Source of the DNA: an uncultured Lachnospiraceae bacterium | GTDB taxonomy: Bacteria; Bacillota; Clostridia; Lachnospirales; Lachnospiraceae | NCBI GenBank assembly: GCA_948473115.1 | Contig: CAOKWI010000010.1 | Location: 21,025-85,024, forward strand | Length of the DNA: 64,000 nucleotides | Direction of reading: 5' to 3' | Shown here: in pieces, positions 10,011 through 19,221 of the stretch | Position numbering within the stretch: position 1 is the first letter of the stretch | Layout of the letters: every line of letters starts with the position of its first letter | Position numbers and translations under genes: made by a program | Notes under the pieces: generated by a model | Seen by the model: the letters and a program-made list of their open reading frames with translations, nothing else | Told to the model about the DNA's origin: nothing | Database searches by the model: none

Positions 10011-11963
10011 ATGGAAAATCAGAAGACGGATGCTTTGATCTATACCAATGACAACTGTGTGGGCTGTAATAAATGTATTTCAGTCTGTCCTGTCCTCACT
10101 GCCAACCATGCGGTGGAAGAAAATGGCGAGAACAAGATTGTCGTGGACGGCAGCCAGTGCATCAGCTGCGGGGCATGCTTTGACGCCTGTGCGCATAATG
10201 CCAGAAGCTTCCATGACGACACGGAACGCTTTTTCAATGATTTAAAGAAAGGTGAAAAAATCTCGATTCTGCTGGCTCCTGCCTTTCTGGCGAATTATCC
10301 GAAAGAATATGGCAGCGTGCTGGGCGGGTTAAAGCAGCTTGGAGTCAACCGGATCATCAGTGTCAGCTTTGGCGCGGATATCACCACGTGGGGATATATC
10401 AAATATATTACGGAAAACCATTTTACGGGCGGTATTTCGCAGCCCTGTCCGGCCATTGTGCGATACATAGAAAGATACATTCCGGAACTGATTCCCCGTC
10501 TGATGCCGATCCATTCCCCGATGATGTGCGGCGCCATCTTTGTGAAGAAGTATATGAAAGTACCGGACAGGCTGGCGTTCATCAGCCCCTGCATCGCGAA
10601 GAAAAATGAAATCGACGACCCTAACTGCGGAGGCTATGTATCCTATAATGTGACGTTCGACCATCTCATGGCGTATGTGAGGGAACATGGCATTTCAGGG
10701 CCGTTGGTCAATGATGAGATCGAGTATGGACTGGGGTCGATCTATCCCATGCCGGGCGGACTGAAAGAGAATGTTTACTGGTTCTGCGGAGAGGATGTGT
10801 TTATCAGGCAGATTGAGGGCGAGCGGCATGCCTATGAGTTCCTGGAGGACTATAAGGAGAGAGTCCTCCAGGGGAAAGAGCTGCCGTTCATGGTGGATGC
10901 CCTGAATTGCTCGAAAGGCTGTATCTACGGCACGGGAGTGGAGACGTCCAGGACAGAGACGGACGATATCCTCTATGAACTGCAGAGAATCAGGGAGTCC
11001 AGCAAGAGGAACGGAAAGGGTCATGCGTTCAGCAGGAAGCTGACGCCGAAACAGAGACTGGACAGGCTGAATAAGCAGTTTAAGGACCTGAAGCTCAATG
11101 ATTTTGTAAGGCACTATAGCGATCTTTCCAGGGGATTGGAGATCAGAAAGCCTGACAGGGCGGAGCTGGACGCGATCTATGAGGAACTGGATAAGCAGAC
11201 GGAGGCACAGAGGAACATCAATTGTTCCGCCTGCGGCTATAATACCTGTAAGGAGATGGCGACGGCCATTTACAATGAGTGCAATCATAAGAAAAACTGC
11301 ATTCAATACATGAAGGGCGAAGTGGACAAGGAGAATATGCTGGCAAGGGAGCTGGCGGAAGAGATGGAGCAAAAGAACGCTGAGATCATGGCAAAGAATG
11401 AACTGATCTCAAAATTGATCGAGGAGGTAAGCGACGACTTTGCAAGTCTGGACCGTTCCATCAATGAAATGTCACAGGGCAACAGCAGCAATGCCGAGGA
11501 GAGTACTGGCATATCCATGTCCATGGCCGATGTGATCTCCTTCTGTGATCAGCTGCAGGCTTCCCTGGGGAACATACAGGGGCTGCTTGTGAAGCTGGAG
11601 GAAAATAATAACGAGATTACCAATGTGGCGGAGGAAACGAACCTGCTGGCACTCAATGCAAGCATTGAGGCGGCAAGAGCTGGGGATTCGGGGAGAGGCT
11701 TTGCGATCATTGCGGAGAATATCAAGAAGCTGGCGGATTTCTCCAAGGATGCGGCAAGCGACAGCGATTCCAATAAGGAGCAGATCCAGGCGGCGATCAC
11801 ACAGCTGCTTGCAGACGCCGGGAAACTGATCGATGTCATTGACAGTGTCAACTCACGCGTCACAAACCTGGCGGCATCCACGGAGGAAATTGCGGCGTCC
11901 GCCGATATGGTGAGTGAGATCTCCTCAGACCTGAAGGGAAAGATGGAAAAGCTGAACTCGTAA
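10011..11963 (+). CDS. [FeFe]-hydrogenase-like protein fused to a methyl-accepting chemotaxis signalling domain
   Basis: A 650-residue protein without membrane segments. Domains in order: two 4Fe-4S motifs ([12 protein letters not shown] and [12 protein letters not shown], residues 15-65); the hydrogenase H-cluster domain with reduced L1 (QPCPAIVRY), L2 (SPCIAKKNE) and L3 (NCSKGCIYG) motifs that keep the four expected cysteines; a further iron-sulphur motif ([14 protein letters not shown], near residue 405); a coiled coil; and an MCP signalling tip with [18 protein letters not shown] near 545. This points to a sensory rather than catalytic hydrogenase that passes a redox or H2 signal to a chemotaxis-type partner. 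The start at 10011 follows GGAGG. No CheA/CheW lies nearby. Confidence 0.9.
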   Translation: MENQKTDALIYTNDNCVGCNKCISVCPVLTANHAVEENGENKIVVDGSQCISCGACFDACAHNARSFHDDTERFFNDLKKGEKISILLAPAFLANYPKEYGSVLGGLKQLGVNRIISVSFGADITTWGYIKYITENHFTGGISQPCPAIVRYIERYIPELIPRLMPIHSPMMCGAIFVKKYMKVPDRLAFISPCIAKKNEIDDPNCGGYVSYNVTFDHLMAYVREHGISGPLVNDEIEYGLGSIYPMPGGLKENVYWFCGEDVFIRQIEGERHAYEFLEDYKERVLQGKELPFMVDALNCSKGCIYGTGVETSRTETDDILYELQRIRESSKRNGKGHAFSRKLTPKQRLDRLNKQFKDLKLNDFVRHYSDLSRGLEIRKPDRAELDAIYEELDKQTEAQRNINCSACGYNTCKEMATAIYNECNHKKNCIQYMKGEVDKENMLARELAEEMEQKNAEIMAKNELISKLIEEVSDDFASLDRSINEMSQGNSSNAEESTGISMSMADVISFCDQLQASLGNIQGLLVKLEENNNEITNVAEETNLLALNASIEAARAGDSGRGFAIIAENIKKLADFSKDAASDSDSNKEQIQAAITQLLADAGKLIDVIDSVNSRVTNLAASTEEIAASADMVSEISSDLKGKMEKLNS

Positions 11964-12018
11964 GAAAAATAAAAGAGTGGGACTGTTACCCCAATTTTTG
12001 TAAAAGCGCAATAAAATC

Positions 12019-12047
12019 TTGACATTGTCTGCGGCCTAATTTATACT
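12019..12047 (+). promoter_or_regulatory. Strong promoter of the opp operon
   Basis: TTGACA (12019-12024), 17 bp, TATACT (12042-12047): a near-perfect sigma-A promoter. It leaves a leader of about 150 bases before oppA. Confidence 0.8.
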
Positions 12048-12100
12048 ATAGTTTGTTAATGCACAACTGCATACACATTTTATTGTATACAAGTATTCTC

Positions 12101-12136
12101 AAGGGAGCGAATAGAGGTATTATTCTATCCCTTTTT
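12101..12136 (+). terminator. Possible attenuator in the oppA leader
   Basis: AAGGGA-gcga-ATAG can pair with CTAT-CCCTT and is followed by T5. An intrinsic terminator between promoter and oppA would allow premature termination control. The stem has a 4-base internal bulge. Confidence 0.45.
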
Positions 12137-12204
12137 GTTGATTTCAATAGTTTGCAGCAATAAAGTGTAAAAGCATGCAGAAATCTATAGAGAGGAGAAA
12201 GATT

Positions 12205-14493
12205 ATGAAAAAGTGCAAAGTACAAAAAATGCTGGCATCCATGCTGGCAGCTACTATGGTGCTTGGAATGGCAGCCTGCGGTAACGAAGGCAGCACACCT
12301 TCCAGTGACGCGGCAAGTACCGGCAGCAGTGCCGAAGCGTCCGATGGATCCACTGCCGGATCCACTGCAAGCACCGACAACGGGGGAACTACAGATGAAG
12401 CTTATGTAGGACCCGACTGGGCGGCCATCGAATCAATGGATTACGATGAAAAGTCTGATGCCCTTTATGACCTTAACCTGGGTGAATTCAATGAGTACTA
12501 TCAGGCGGCAAAGCAGGAGGTGGAAGATCTTGACCTGCGTATGGGGCTGATGGCTCTCGCTGAGGCAAAGCTTATGGAGTCAGGCGTATTCCAGCCTGTA
12601 TATGGCAACGGCGGAAGCTATGCCATGTCCCGTATTGTACCCCGCAGCGGTTCCACTGTTCTCTGGGGTCTGGATGAGTACAAATGGTATACGCAGCTGA
12701 TCACCAATGAACTGATCACCTCCGAGGACAGGGCAGAGCTGATCAACATCTGGGGGGGGTCTGAGACCGCAGATGCGTGGTTTGCGGACGCGAAAAAATT
12801 CCTGGAAGAGAAGGGCTATACCCTGAATGACACCTTTAACTATGAGATTAACTATGAACTGGTGACCTGGGATGTAATCGCCACCAGTCAGACCAGTGAT
12901 TCCTACTTTATTTCCAGTACATATTCCGGACTGATGGAGTATGATGCCCTGAACCAGCTGCAGCCCGCCCTGGCTGAGAGCTATGAGGTTTCCGAGGACG
13001 GTCTGACCTATACCTTCCACATTCGTAAGGGTGTGAACTGGGTGGATCAGCAGGGCCGTGTGATCGGTGAAGTGAAGGCGGACGACTGGGTTGCATCCAT
13101 GCAGCACGTGGCTGATAATGATGGTGAACTTGGCTATCTGATGACCACAGCTGAAGGCTGCGGCATTAAGAACTATGACGCCTGGATCAACGGTGAGATC
13201 GCTGATTTCTCCCAGGTAGGCGTTGAAGCGGTGGATGACTATACTCTGGTATATACCCTGGAGGCTCCGTTCCCTGCGTTCATAACCATGATGGGATACG
13301 GCTGCTTCGCTCCCCTGAACCGTTCTTTCTATAAGTCACAGGGAGGTACCTTCAGTGCGGACGGTGTGGCATACACACCCGGCAATTACGGTACCAGCCC
13401 CAGCAACATTGCGTACTGCGGCGCTTACCTGGTTACCAACTATACCGAGAAGAATGTGACCAGCTATACGGCAAACCCTGAATACTGGAACGCGGATGCA
13501 GTCAATACACCCAAGACCAACATTTACTATAATGACGGTACTGATACCCTTCGTAATTACAATGATGTAAAGGCCAATAACAGCGCCGGATGTGCCTTCA
13601 ATCCTTCTTCACTGGTGCTTGCGCAGCAGGAGATACCTGATGGTGAGACAGAGACCTATTTTGACCTGTACAATTATACCACCACCAACAATGCCACAAC
13701 CTACTGCGGCTGGGTAAATCTGGCACGTGAGAGCTGGACCAACTATGATGACACCAGCGCAGGCGTTTCCGCCCAGACGGACGAGGATAAGGCAAGGGCA
13801 AGGGAGGCGCTGAACAACCAGAACTTCCGTAATGCCATGGCATTGGCATTTGACCGTGGCGCCTATAACGCTACGGTCTCCGGAGAGGATCTGAAGTACG
13901 CCAGCCTCAGAAACTCCTATACGCCCGGAACCTTCCTTCATCTGGAGAAGGAACTGACACTTGATATCAACGGCACGAGCACGACCTTCCCTGCAGGTAC
14001 TTATTATGGAGAGATCGAGCAGGCGCAGCTGGAAGCGGACGGTTTCCCGATCAAGGTATGGGATCCCACGGCGGACGGCGGAGTGGGATCAGGCGACGGC
14101 TTTGACGGCTGGTATGATCCGGATCAGGCAGTGGCGTACATGGATGCGGCAATCGCTGAACTGCAGCAGGTGGGTGTGGAGGTTTCCGCAGAGAACCCCA
14201 TCAATATAGATGTGCCCTATGCTACATACCATGAAGGTATTACCAACAGATGCAACGTTTATAAGCAGACCATTGAGAAAGTGCTTGGCGGAAAGGTTAT
14301 CATTAACCTGATTCCCTTCGATGAGGCTACAGCCTACAGCCATTCCTATTATCGTATCGGCACGGGAAGCGAAGCAAACTACGACATTACCGTCGATACC
14401 TCCGGCTGGGGTCCTGACTATGGTGATGCCCAGAGCTACCTTGATACCATCCAGCCTTATGGCTATATGAACAAGAATATCGGTTTACATTAA
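12205..14493 (+). CDS. Oligopeptide ABC transporter, substrate-binding lipoprotein (apparently permuted)
   Basis: A 762-residue family 5 solute-binding protein exported as a lipoprotein: lipobox LGMAAC with Cys25, then a Ser/Gly/Asp-rich linker. The core binds peptides outside the membrane for the OppBCDF transporter encoded next. The order is unusual. Residues of about 55-165 (MALAEAKLMESGVFQP, GGSYAMSRIVP) resemble the segment normally near the C-terminus of OppA, whereas the true C-terminus stops at GWGPDYGDAQSYLDT, where most relatives continue. The classic N-terminal lobe (ALAESYEVSEDGLTYTFHIR) comes only after that module. The start follows GAGGAGA. A stem-loop separates it from oppB. 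Confidence 0.9.
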   Translation: MKKCKVQKMLASMLAATMVLGMAACGNEGSTPSSDAASTGSSAEASDGSTAGSTASTDNGGTTDEAYVGPDWAAIESMDYDEKSDALYDLNLGEFNEYYQAAKQEVEDLDLRMGLMALAEAKLMESGVFQPVYGNGGSYAMSRIVPRSGSTVLWGLDEYKWYTQLITNELITSEDRAELINIWGGSETADAWFADAKKFLEEKGYTLNDTFNYEINYELVTWDVIATSQTSDSYFISSTYSGLMEYDALNQLQPALAESYEVSEDGLTYTFHIRKGVNWVDQQGRVIGEVKADDWVASMQHVADNDGELGYLMTTAEGCGIKNYDAWINGEIADFSQVGVEAVDDYTLVYTLEAPFPAFITMMGYGCFAPLNRSFYKSQGGTFSADGVAYTPGNYGTSPSNIAYCGAYLVTNYTEKNVTSYTANPEYWNADAVNTPKTNIYYNDGTDTLRNYNDVKANNSAGCAFNPSSLVLAQQEIPDGETETYFDLYNYTTTNNATTYCGWVNLARESWTNYDDTSAGVSAQTDEDKARAREALNNQNFRNAMALAFDRGAYNATVSGEDLKYASLRNSYTPGTFLHLEKELTLDINGTSTTFPAGTYYGEIEQAQLEADGFPIKVWDPTADGGVGSGDGFDGWYDPDQAVAYMDAAIAELQQVGVEVSAENPINIDVPYATYHEGITNRCNVYKQTIEKVLGGKVIINLIPFDEATAYSHSYYRIGTGSEANYDITVDTSGWGPDYGDAQSYLDTIQPYGYMNKNIGLH

Positions 14494-14522
14494 AAGTGTA
14501 GCAGGAAATTGAAAGCACTGAT

Positions 14523-14557
14523 GGAAGTGCGGAGGAGTCTCACTTCTCCGCACTTCC
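14523..14557 (+). terminator. Strong stem-loop between oppA and oppB
   Basis: A 12-bp perfect stem (GGAAGTGCGGAG with CTCCGCACTTCC) and an 11-base loop, without a T-run. Such structures after binding-protein genes commonly stabilise or partly terminate the message so that more binding protein than permease is made. Confidence 0.65.
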
Positions 14558-14692
14558 TGTATAAGAATGGAATGGAAGACATTCCATGAAATGAAAGAAA
14601 TTCCATAAAAAGAAATTCCTTAAAATGAAAGACGTTTCATGGCTTGGATATCATTCCATAGAATAAGAGGGCATTTCAGGAAGGGTGAGAAT

Positions 14693-16273
14693 GTGGCAAA
14701 ATATATACTGCAACGAATTATAAAAGGCATACTTTCTGCGGTCTGTGTGGTAATACTTATCATGATTCTTGTTTATTCCCTGATGAACAGGGAAAATATC
14801 TTTGCGGGCGACAGCAATTACACCAAGACTCAGAGCAATGCGAGAGTAACCTATGAACAGAGTCGGTATGAGGCATTTGGCTATGTGGACTATGTGAATT
14901 ATTCTGAATATATTGTGCAATTGGCACAAAACGGGGAACTCGATGAGGAGACAAGACCTGTTGCGGCGCTTGTTGGACCGACACCGGAAAAGGATTCTGA
15001 GATCGCAAGCGAATATATTCGAAGGTTTACGGAAGAATATGAAGCCGAGGGCTATACTGTTACCCGTCTGGAGGCGGACAGAAAGAGTAACGGACAGGTG
15101 AAGGACGGAGGACAGGCCACTGTCTTTGCGGTCAGGGAAAGATCCCTGCCTGACCGTGTGATTTCTTATTTTACGAGAATGTTCTTCATTGACAATATAC
15201 ATTACGTGCCGGAGAGCACGGATATTGGGGAGCGGGGGCTGACTTTTACGCTCCATGATCCGCTTTATGGCGGGGATAAATTTTCGCCCGCTATCATTGG
15301 AAACGGAACAAAACACAAATACCTTCTGTATTTTGACAATAAATTTCCTTGGTTTCACCAGAATCTCCTGACGCTGAACCTGGGGGAATCTTACACTGTA
15401 AATCGTGGCGTGGATGTGTTTGAGACTATGACTGCATCCCAGGGCACCTATGTGCTGAGCACCGTCAGCTATCCCACGGGACATGTGGAGGAGAGTGCAG
15501 ATGACCTGCACACGGCCACATATGCGGAGGGCTCCCTTGCAGTGAGCGAGATGTATGCTGCCCGGTTTACGGATGATTACACAAATACGATCACTGTCAA
15601 GGGAAGCATGTCAAAAATGGGATATTCCTTTGTGATCGGTATTATTTCGACTATAATGGCCTATATTCTGGGACTTCCCATTGGAATTGCAATGGCCCGG
15701 TTTAAAAATGGCTTTTTGGATAAAATTGGCACCATGTATATCATATTTATCATTGCGGTTCCTTCCCTGGCGTATATTTTCCTGTTCAAGGCCATCGGCG
15801 GAAGCGTGTTCAAGCTGCCCACCCTGTTTGATATGGATTCCGGCAGCAGGCTGATGTTCGTCCTGCCCATTGTGTCCCTGGCTTTGCCCAGTATCGCTAA
15901 TCTGATGAAGTGGATGCGGCGCTATATGATCGACCAGATGAACAGTGAGTATGTGAAGTTTGCCAGGTCAGGGGGCCTAAGCGAGACGGAGATCTTTACG
16001 AAGCATATCTGGAGGAATGCAGTGATCCCCATTGTCCACGGTATTCCGGCAAGCATCCTGACGGCCATGACGGGAGCGATCATCACGGAGCGCGTATACT
16101 CGGTTCCCGGCGCGGGTAATCTGCTGACCCAGGCGATCAATAAATACGATAACGGCGTGATCGTGGGTGTTGCCCTGTTCTACGCGCTGCTGACGGTAAC
16201 CTCCATCATTCTGGGAGATATCCTGATAGCCAGTGTGGATCCCAGGATCTCATTTACATCAAAAGGCAGGTGA
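14693..16273 (+). CDS. oppB: Oligopeptide ABC transporter permease OppB with large external insert
   Basis: A 526-residue inner-membrane permease. TM1 covers about residues 8-30. The other helices begin only near residue 310 (YSFVIGIISTIMAYILG), so about 280 residues lie between TM1 and TM2, presumably outside; usual OppB proteins (about 310 residues) have roughly 70 there. The EAA loop that contacts the ATPases is SEYVKFARSGGLSETEIF. The GTG start at 14693 follows AAGGGTGAG; the ATG 54 bases earlier has no such site. It works with OppC as the membrane channel. Confidence 0.88.
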   Translation: MAKYILQRIIKGILSAVCVVILIMILVYSLMNRENIFAGDSNYTKTQSNARVTYEQSRYEAFGYVDYVNYSEYIVQLAQNGELDEETRPVAALVGPTPEKDSEIASEYIRRFTEEYEAEGYTVTRLEADRKSNGQVKDGGQATVFAVRERSLPDRVISYFTRMFFIDNIHYVPESTDIGERGLTFTLHDPLYGGDKFSPAIIGNGTKHKYLLYFDNKFPWFHQNLLTLNLGESYTVNRGVDVFETMTASQGTYVLSTVSYPTGHVEESADDLHTATYAEGSLAVSEMYAARFTDDYTNTITVKGSMSKMGYSFVIGIISTIMAYILGLPIGIAMARFKNGFLDKIGTMYIIFIIAVPSLAYIFLFKAIGGSVFKLPTLFDMDSGSRLMFVLPIVSLALPSIANLMKWMRRYMIDQMNSEYVKFARSGGLSETEIFTKHIWRNAVIPIVHGIPASILTAMTGAIITERVYSVPGAGNLLTQAINKYDNGVIVGVALFYALLTVTSIILGDILIASVDPRISFTSKGR

Positions 16274-16278
16274 TCAAT

Positions 16279-17250
16279 ATGTACGAAGAATTAAAGAAAA
16301 GTACCGGCCTGAAGAGCGAGGAGTTATTCAGTCAGGTGGAGCATAGTGATACGGAGTCGGAGAAAATAGCGGCTCCCAGATATTCCTACTGGAAATCGGT
16401 ATTCCGCGTATTTTTCCGGAATAAAGTAAATATTGTAATATTGAGTTTCCTGTTGTTTGTGATAGCTTTTGCATACATTTATCCTGCCGTAACGCATTAT
16501 GACCCCTATGCCAATCTGCTGGATCCTGATGCAAAGCATCTGTCCCCGGGCGATGCCATAGAACATTTCGGGTTCAGCATCAAATGGATCCTTGGATCAG
16601 GAGCCTCCGGCGAGCCTACCTTTGACGCGGTATGGAACGGGGCGCAGATTTCCATTTCCCTGGCCTTTATCTGCGCGGCCATCAATATGGTCATCGGCGT
16701 ATTGCTGGGAGCGGTTTGGGGATTTTCGAAGAAAGTGGATATGGTCATGATGGAGGTTTACAATATCATCGGAAATGTGCCCATGATCCTGATCATTTCG
16801 GTGCTTTCCATGCTGTTTTCCCCTACCTTCTGGACCATGGTGTTCGCGCTGACCATAGTGGGGTGGCTGAGTATCGCGTATTTCATCCGTACCCAGGTAT
16901 TGATCATCCGTGACCGGGAATATAACCTGGCGTCCAGGTGTCTCGGCACGCCTACCATTAAAATTGCGTTGAAAAATATTTTGCCCTTCATGACTTCCGT
17001 CATCGTTACACTGCTTGCCACGGAGCTTCCCTCTTATATTTCCTATGAGGTGTTCCTGGCTTACATCGGAATGGGTATGAGCGAGATGTCTCTCGGCCGT
17101 CTGATCTACGCGGCTGAGGCGGCCATGGTGACGCCGGGATGGGAGCTGGAATTCTGGGGACCCGTAGCCGTTGTGTCCATCATTACGATCGTGCTGTATG
17201 TGGTGGGGCAGAATCTGGGTGATGCGTCCGATCCCCGGACACATATGTAA
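16279..17250 (+). CDS. oppC: Oligopeptide ABC transporter permease OppC
   Basis: A 323-residue permease partner of OppB. A cytoplasmic N-terminal tail of about 45 residues precedes TM1 (VNIVILSFLLFVIAFAYIY). The BPD-type transmembrane block follows, with the EAA loop REYNLASRCLGTPTIKIAL and the closing helix VVSIITIVLYVVGQNLGD. ATG 16279 is favoured because CAGGTG lies just upstream; a GTG at 16270 overlapping the oppB stop is also possible. Confidence 0.92.
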   Translation: MYEELKKSTGLKSEELFSQVEHSDTESEKIAAPRYSYWKSVFRVFFRNKVNIVILSFLLFVIAFAYIYPAVTHYDPYANLLDPDAKHLSPGDAIEHFGFSIKWILGSGASGEPTFDAVWNGAQISISLAFICAAINMVIGVLLGAVWGFSKKVDMVMMEVYNIIGNVPMILIISVLSMLFSPTFWTMVFALTIVGWLSIAYFIRTQVLIIRDREYNLASRCLGTPTIKIALKNILPFMTSVIVTLLATELPSYISYEVFLAYIGMGMSEMSLGRLIYAAEAAMVTPGWELEFWGPVAVVSIITIVLYVVGQNLGDASDPRTHM

Positions 17251-17251
17251 A

Positions 17252-17357
17252 GTGTGCAAAGATTTTCTAAGCGATTAAAGAACAACCGCTAAGAAAATCT
17301 ACGATTCCGCTCTGCGGAATCTATGCACACGGAAGAATCCGCAAAGCGGATTCTTCC
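17252..17357 (+). repeat. Palindromic intergenic element (family B)
   Basis: Outer arms GTGTGCA/TGCACAC (17252-17258, 17324-17330) enclose AGATTTTCTAAGCG paired with CGCTAAGAAAATCT (17260-17273 with 17287-17300) and a GATTCCGC hairpin. A third hairpin, GGAAGAATCCGC with its complement, follows. The same building blocks recur at 33007-33195. It lies inside the opp operon, between oppC and oppD. Confidence 0.75.
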
Positions 17358-17461
17358 AGACTTGCACCAAGTCGTGAAATATTTGTGCTAACTGTGTTGG
17401 CATGACGGGAAGCGCTTCCCATTGATATGAGCCGCAGCGGGGCTGCGGCATGGAGGATAGA

Positions 17462-19219
17462 ATGGATAATAAGAAAGTATTGTTGTCTGTCCGGGATCTG
17501 GAAGTAAAATTCCGTGTCCGCGGGCGGATCCTGAATGCAATTCGGGGGATATCCCTTGATATTTATGAGAATGAATCCATCGCCATTGTGGGCGAATCAG
17601 GGTCGGGCAAATCCGTTTTTACCAAAACTTTTGCCGGTATGCTGGATTCCAACGGATTTATAGACAAGGGACATATTATTTTCGGGGATGAGGAACTTTC
17701 GGATACCCATGTGCCCTTAAATGACAAGGCGCGCCGCAGCATCGCGTCCTTCCGGACAAAGCTGGATGAGTTCTCACGGCTGGAGCAAGGGGCGTCCGTA
17801 CATCGGGAACTGCTTGCCCTCCAGGCGGAGAAAAGAGACCGTTCCATGATCAGCGAGGAGGACAGGGCAGCACAGGAAAAGGAATTGAAGGAACTGCGGT
17901 TCCAGCGGACGGAGGTTTATAACCAGAAGACCGCCATGGACCATACCAGGGATCGGGAGAAGATCAAGGCGGCACAGGAGACGATCTCCAGACTGGACGC
18001 CCAGATCAAGGAACTGGAAAACCGTCATAAGGAAGAGGAGCGTAAACGAAAGGAGGCCGTGGAGCATGATGCGGCGTACCAGGCGCAGTATGCAAAGCGG
18101 GAGACGGAGCTTAAAGCGAAATATGAGCAGCTGACCCACGGGGAAATCTCCCAGGAGGTTTCCGAAAGGAACGAAAAGCTTGCCAAGGAGATATATCTGT
18201 CCGTTGCCAGGGGCGATTTCAGACGCCGCAGAAGGGTTACGAAAAAGCTGCTGGCGGCCTTTCAGGAGGCAATGCGGCTGGGCATCGACTGGGCGGACGA
18301 GACCCAGCGCAACAGCATTTACGACGGCATTACGCCGAGAGTGAAATATATCAGCGAGACCGGCAGCGAGCTGGCGGGAAGCTGCATCGTGGATCTGGCG
18401 TCCATACAGTTCCCCAAGGACTGGGCGCAGATCCGTGGGCGGAGGATCGCCACCGTATTCCAGGATCCCATGACGTCCTTAAACCCTATCATTACCATTG
18501 GAAAGCAGATTTCCTCCGTCATTTTAAAACATCAGGACTGTTCTGAGGCAGAGGCCAGGATGAAGGCGCTGGATCTGATGCAGAAGGTGGGGATTCCTGA
18601 TCCTGCCGGGCGGTATGACGACTATCCTTTCCAGTACTCCGGCGGCATGCGCCAGCGTATTGTCATTGCCATCGCCCTTTCCTGCCAGCCTAAGATCCTG
18701 ATCTGTGACGAGCCCACCACTGCGCTGGATGTGACGATGCAGGCACAGATCCTGCAGCTGATCAAGGATCTGCAGAAGGTGTTCAACTATACGATCGTCT
18801 TTATCACCCATGACCTGGGCGTGGTGGCCAATGTTGCCGACCGTGTGGCGGTCATGTATGGAGGGCAGATCATCGAGGTGGGCACAGTGGAGGATGTGTT
18901 CTATGATCCCCGCCATCCTTATACCTGGGCGCTGCTGTCTTCGCTGCCCCAGCTGGCGGAGCGCAACACGGAGCTGTATTCCATCACCGGTACGCCTCCG
19001 TCCCTTTACAATGAGATTACGGGAGACGCCTTTGCTCCCCGGAATCCATATTGCATGAAAATTGATACCTTGCTGGAACCGCCCATGTTCCAGGTCAGCG
19101 ATACGCATTTTGCCAAGACATGGCTTTTGGATCCTGACGCGCCGAAGATTGAGAAGCCGGCCGCGATCCGCAATCTCCATGAACGGCTCATGCAGGAATA
19201 CCATATTCAGGGGGTGTGA
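17462..19219 (+). CDS. oppD: Oligopeptide ABC transporter ATPase OppD with coiled-coil insert
   Basis: A 585-residue ABC ATPase; normal OppD has about 330-350. Walker A is [10 protein letters not shown] near residue 43, but the Q-loop ([10 protein letters not shown]) comes only near residue 335. Between them lies an insert of roughly 200 residues, very rich in Glu, Lys, Arg and Gln, predicted by eye to be a long coiled coil. Then come the signature [15 protein letters not shown], Walker [13 protein letters not shown] and the C-terminal oligopeptide-ATPase domain ([13 protein letters not shown]). ATG 17462 is preferred over 17450 because GGAGG sits 5 bases before it. Confidence 0.92.
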   Translation: MDNKKVLLSVRDLEVKFRVRGRILNAIRGISLDIYENESIAIVGESGSGKSVFTKTFAGMLDSNGFIDKGHIIFGDEELSDTHVPLNDKARRSIASFRTKLDEFSRLEQGASVHRELLALQAEKRDRSMISEEDRAAQEKELKELRFQRTEVYNQKTAMDHTRDREKIKAAQETISRLDAQIKELENRHKEEERKRKEAVEHDAAYQAQYAKRETELKAKYEQLTHGEISQEVSERNEKLAKEIYLSVARGDFRRRRRVTKKLLAAFQEAMRLGIDWADETQRNSIYDGITPRVKYISETGSELAGSCIVDLASIQFPKDWAQIRGRRIATVFQDPMTSLNPIITIGKQISSVILKHQDCSEAEARMKALDLMQKVGIPDPAGRYDDYPFQYSGGMRQRIVIAIALSCQPKILICDEPTTALDVTMQAQILQLIKDLQKVFNYTIVFITHDLGVVANVADRVAVMYGGQIIEVGTVEDVFYDPRHPYTWALLSSLPQLAERNTELYSITGTPPSLYNEITGDAFAPRNPYCMKIDTLLEPPMFQVSDTHFAKTWLLDPDAPKIEKPAAIRNLHERLMQEYHIQGV

Positions 19220-19221
19220 TT

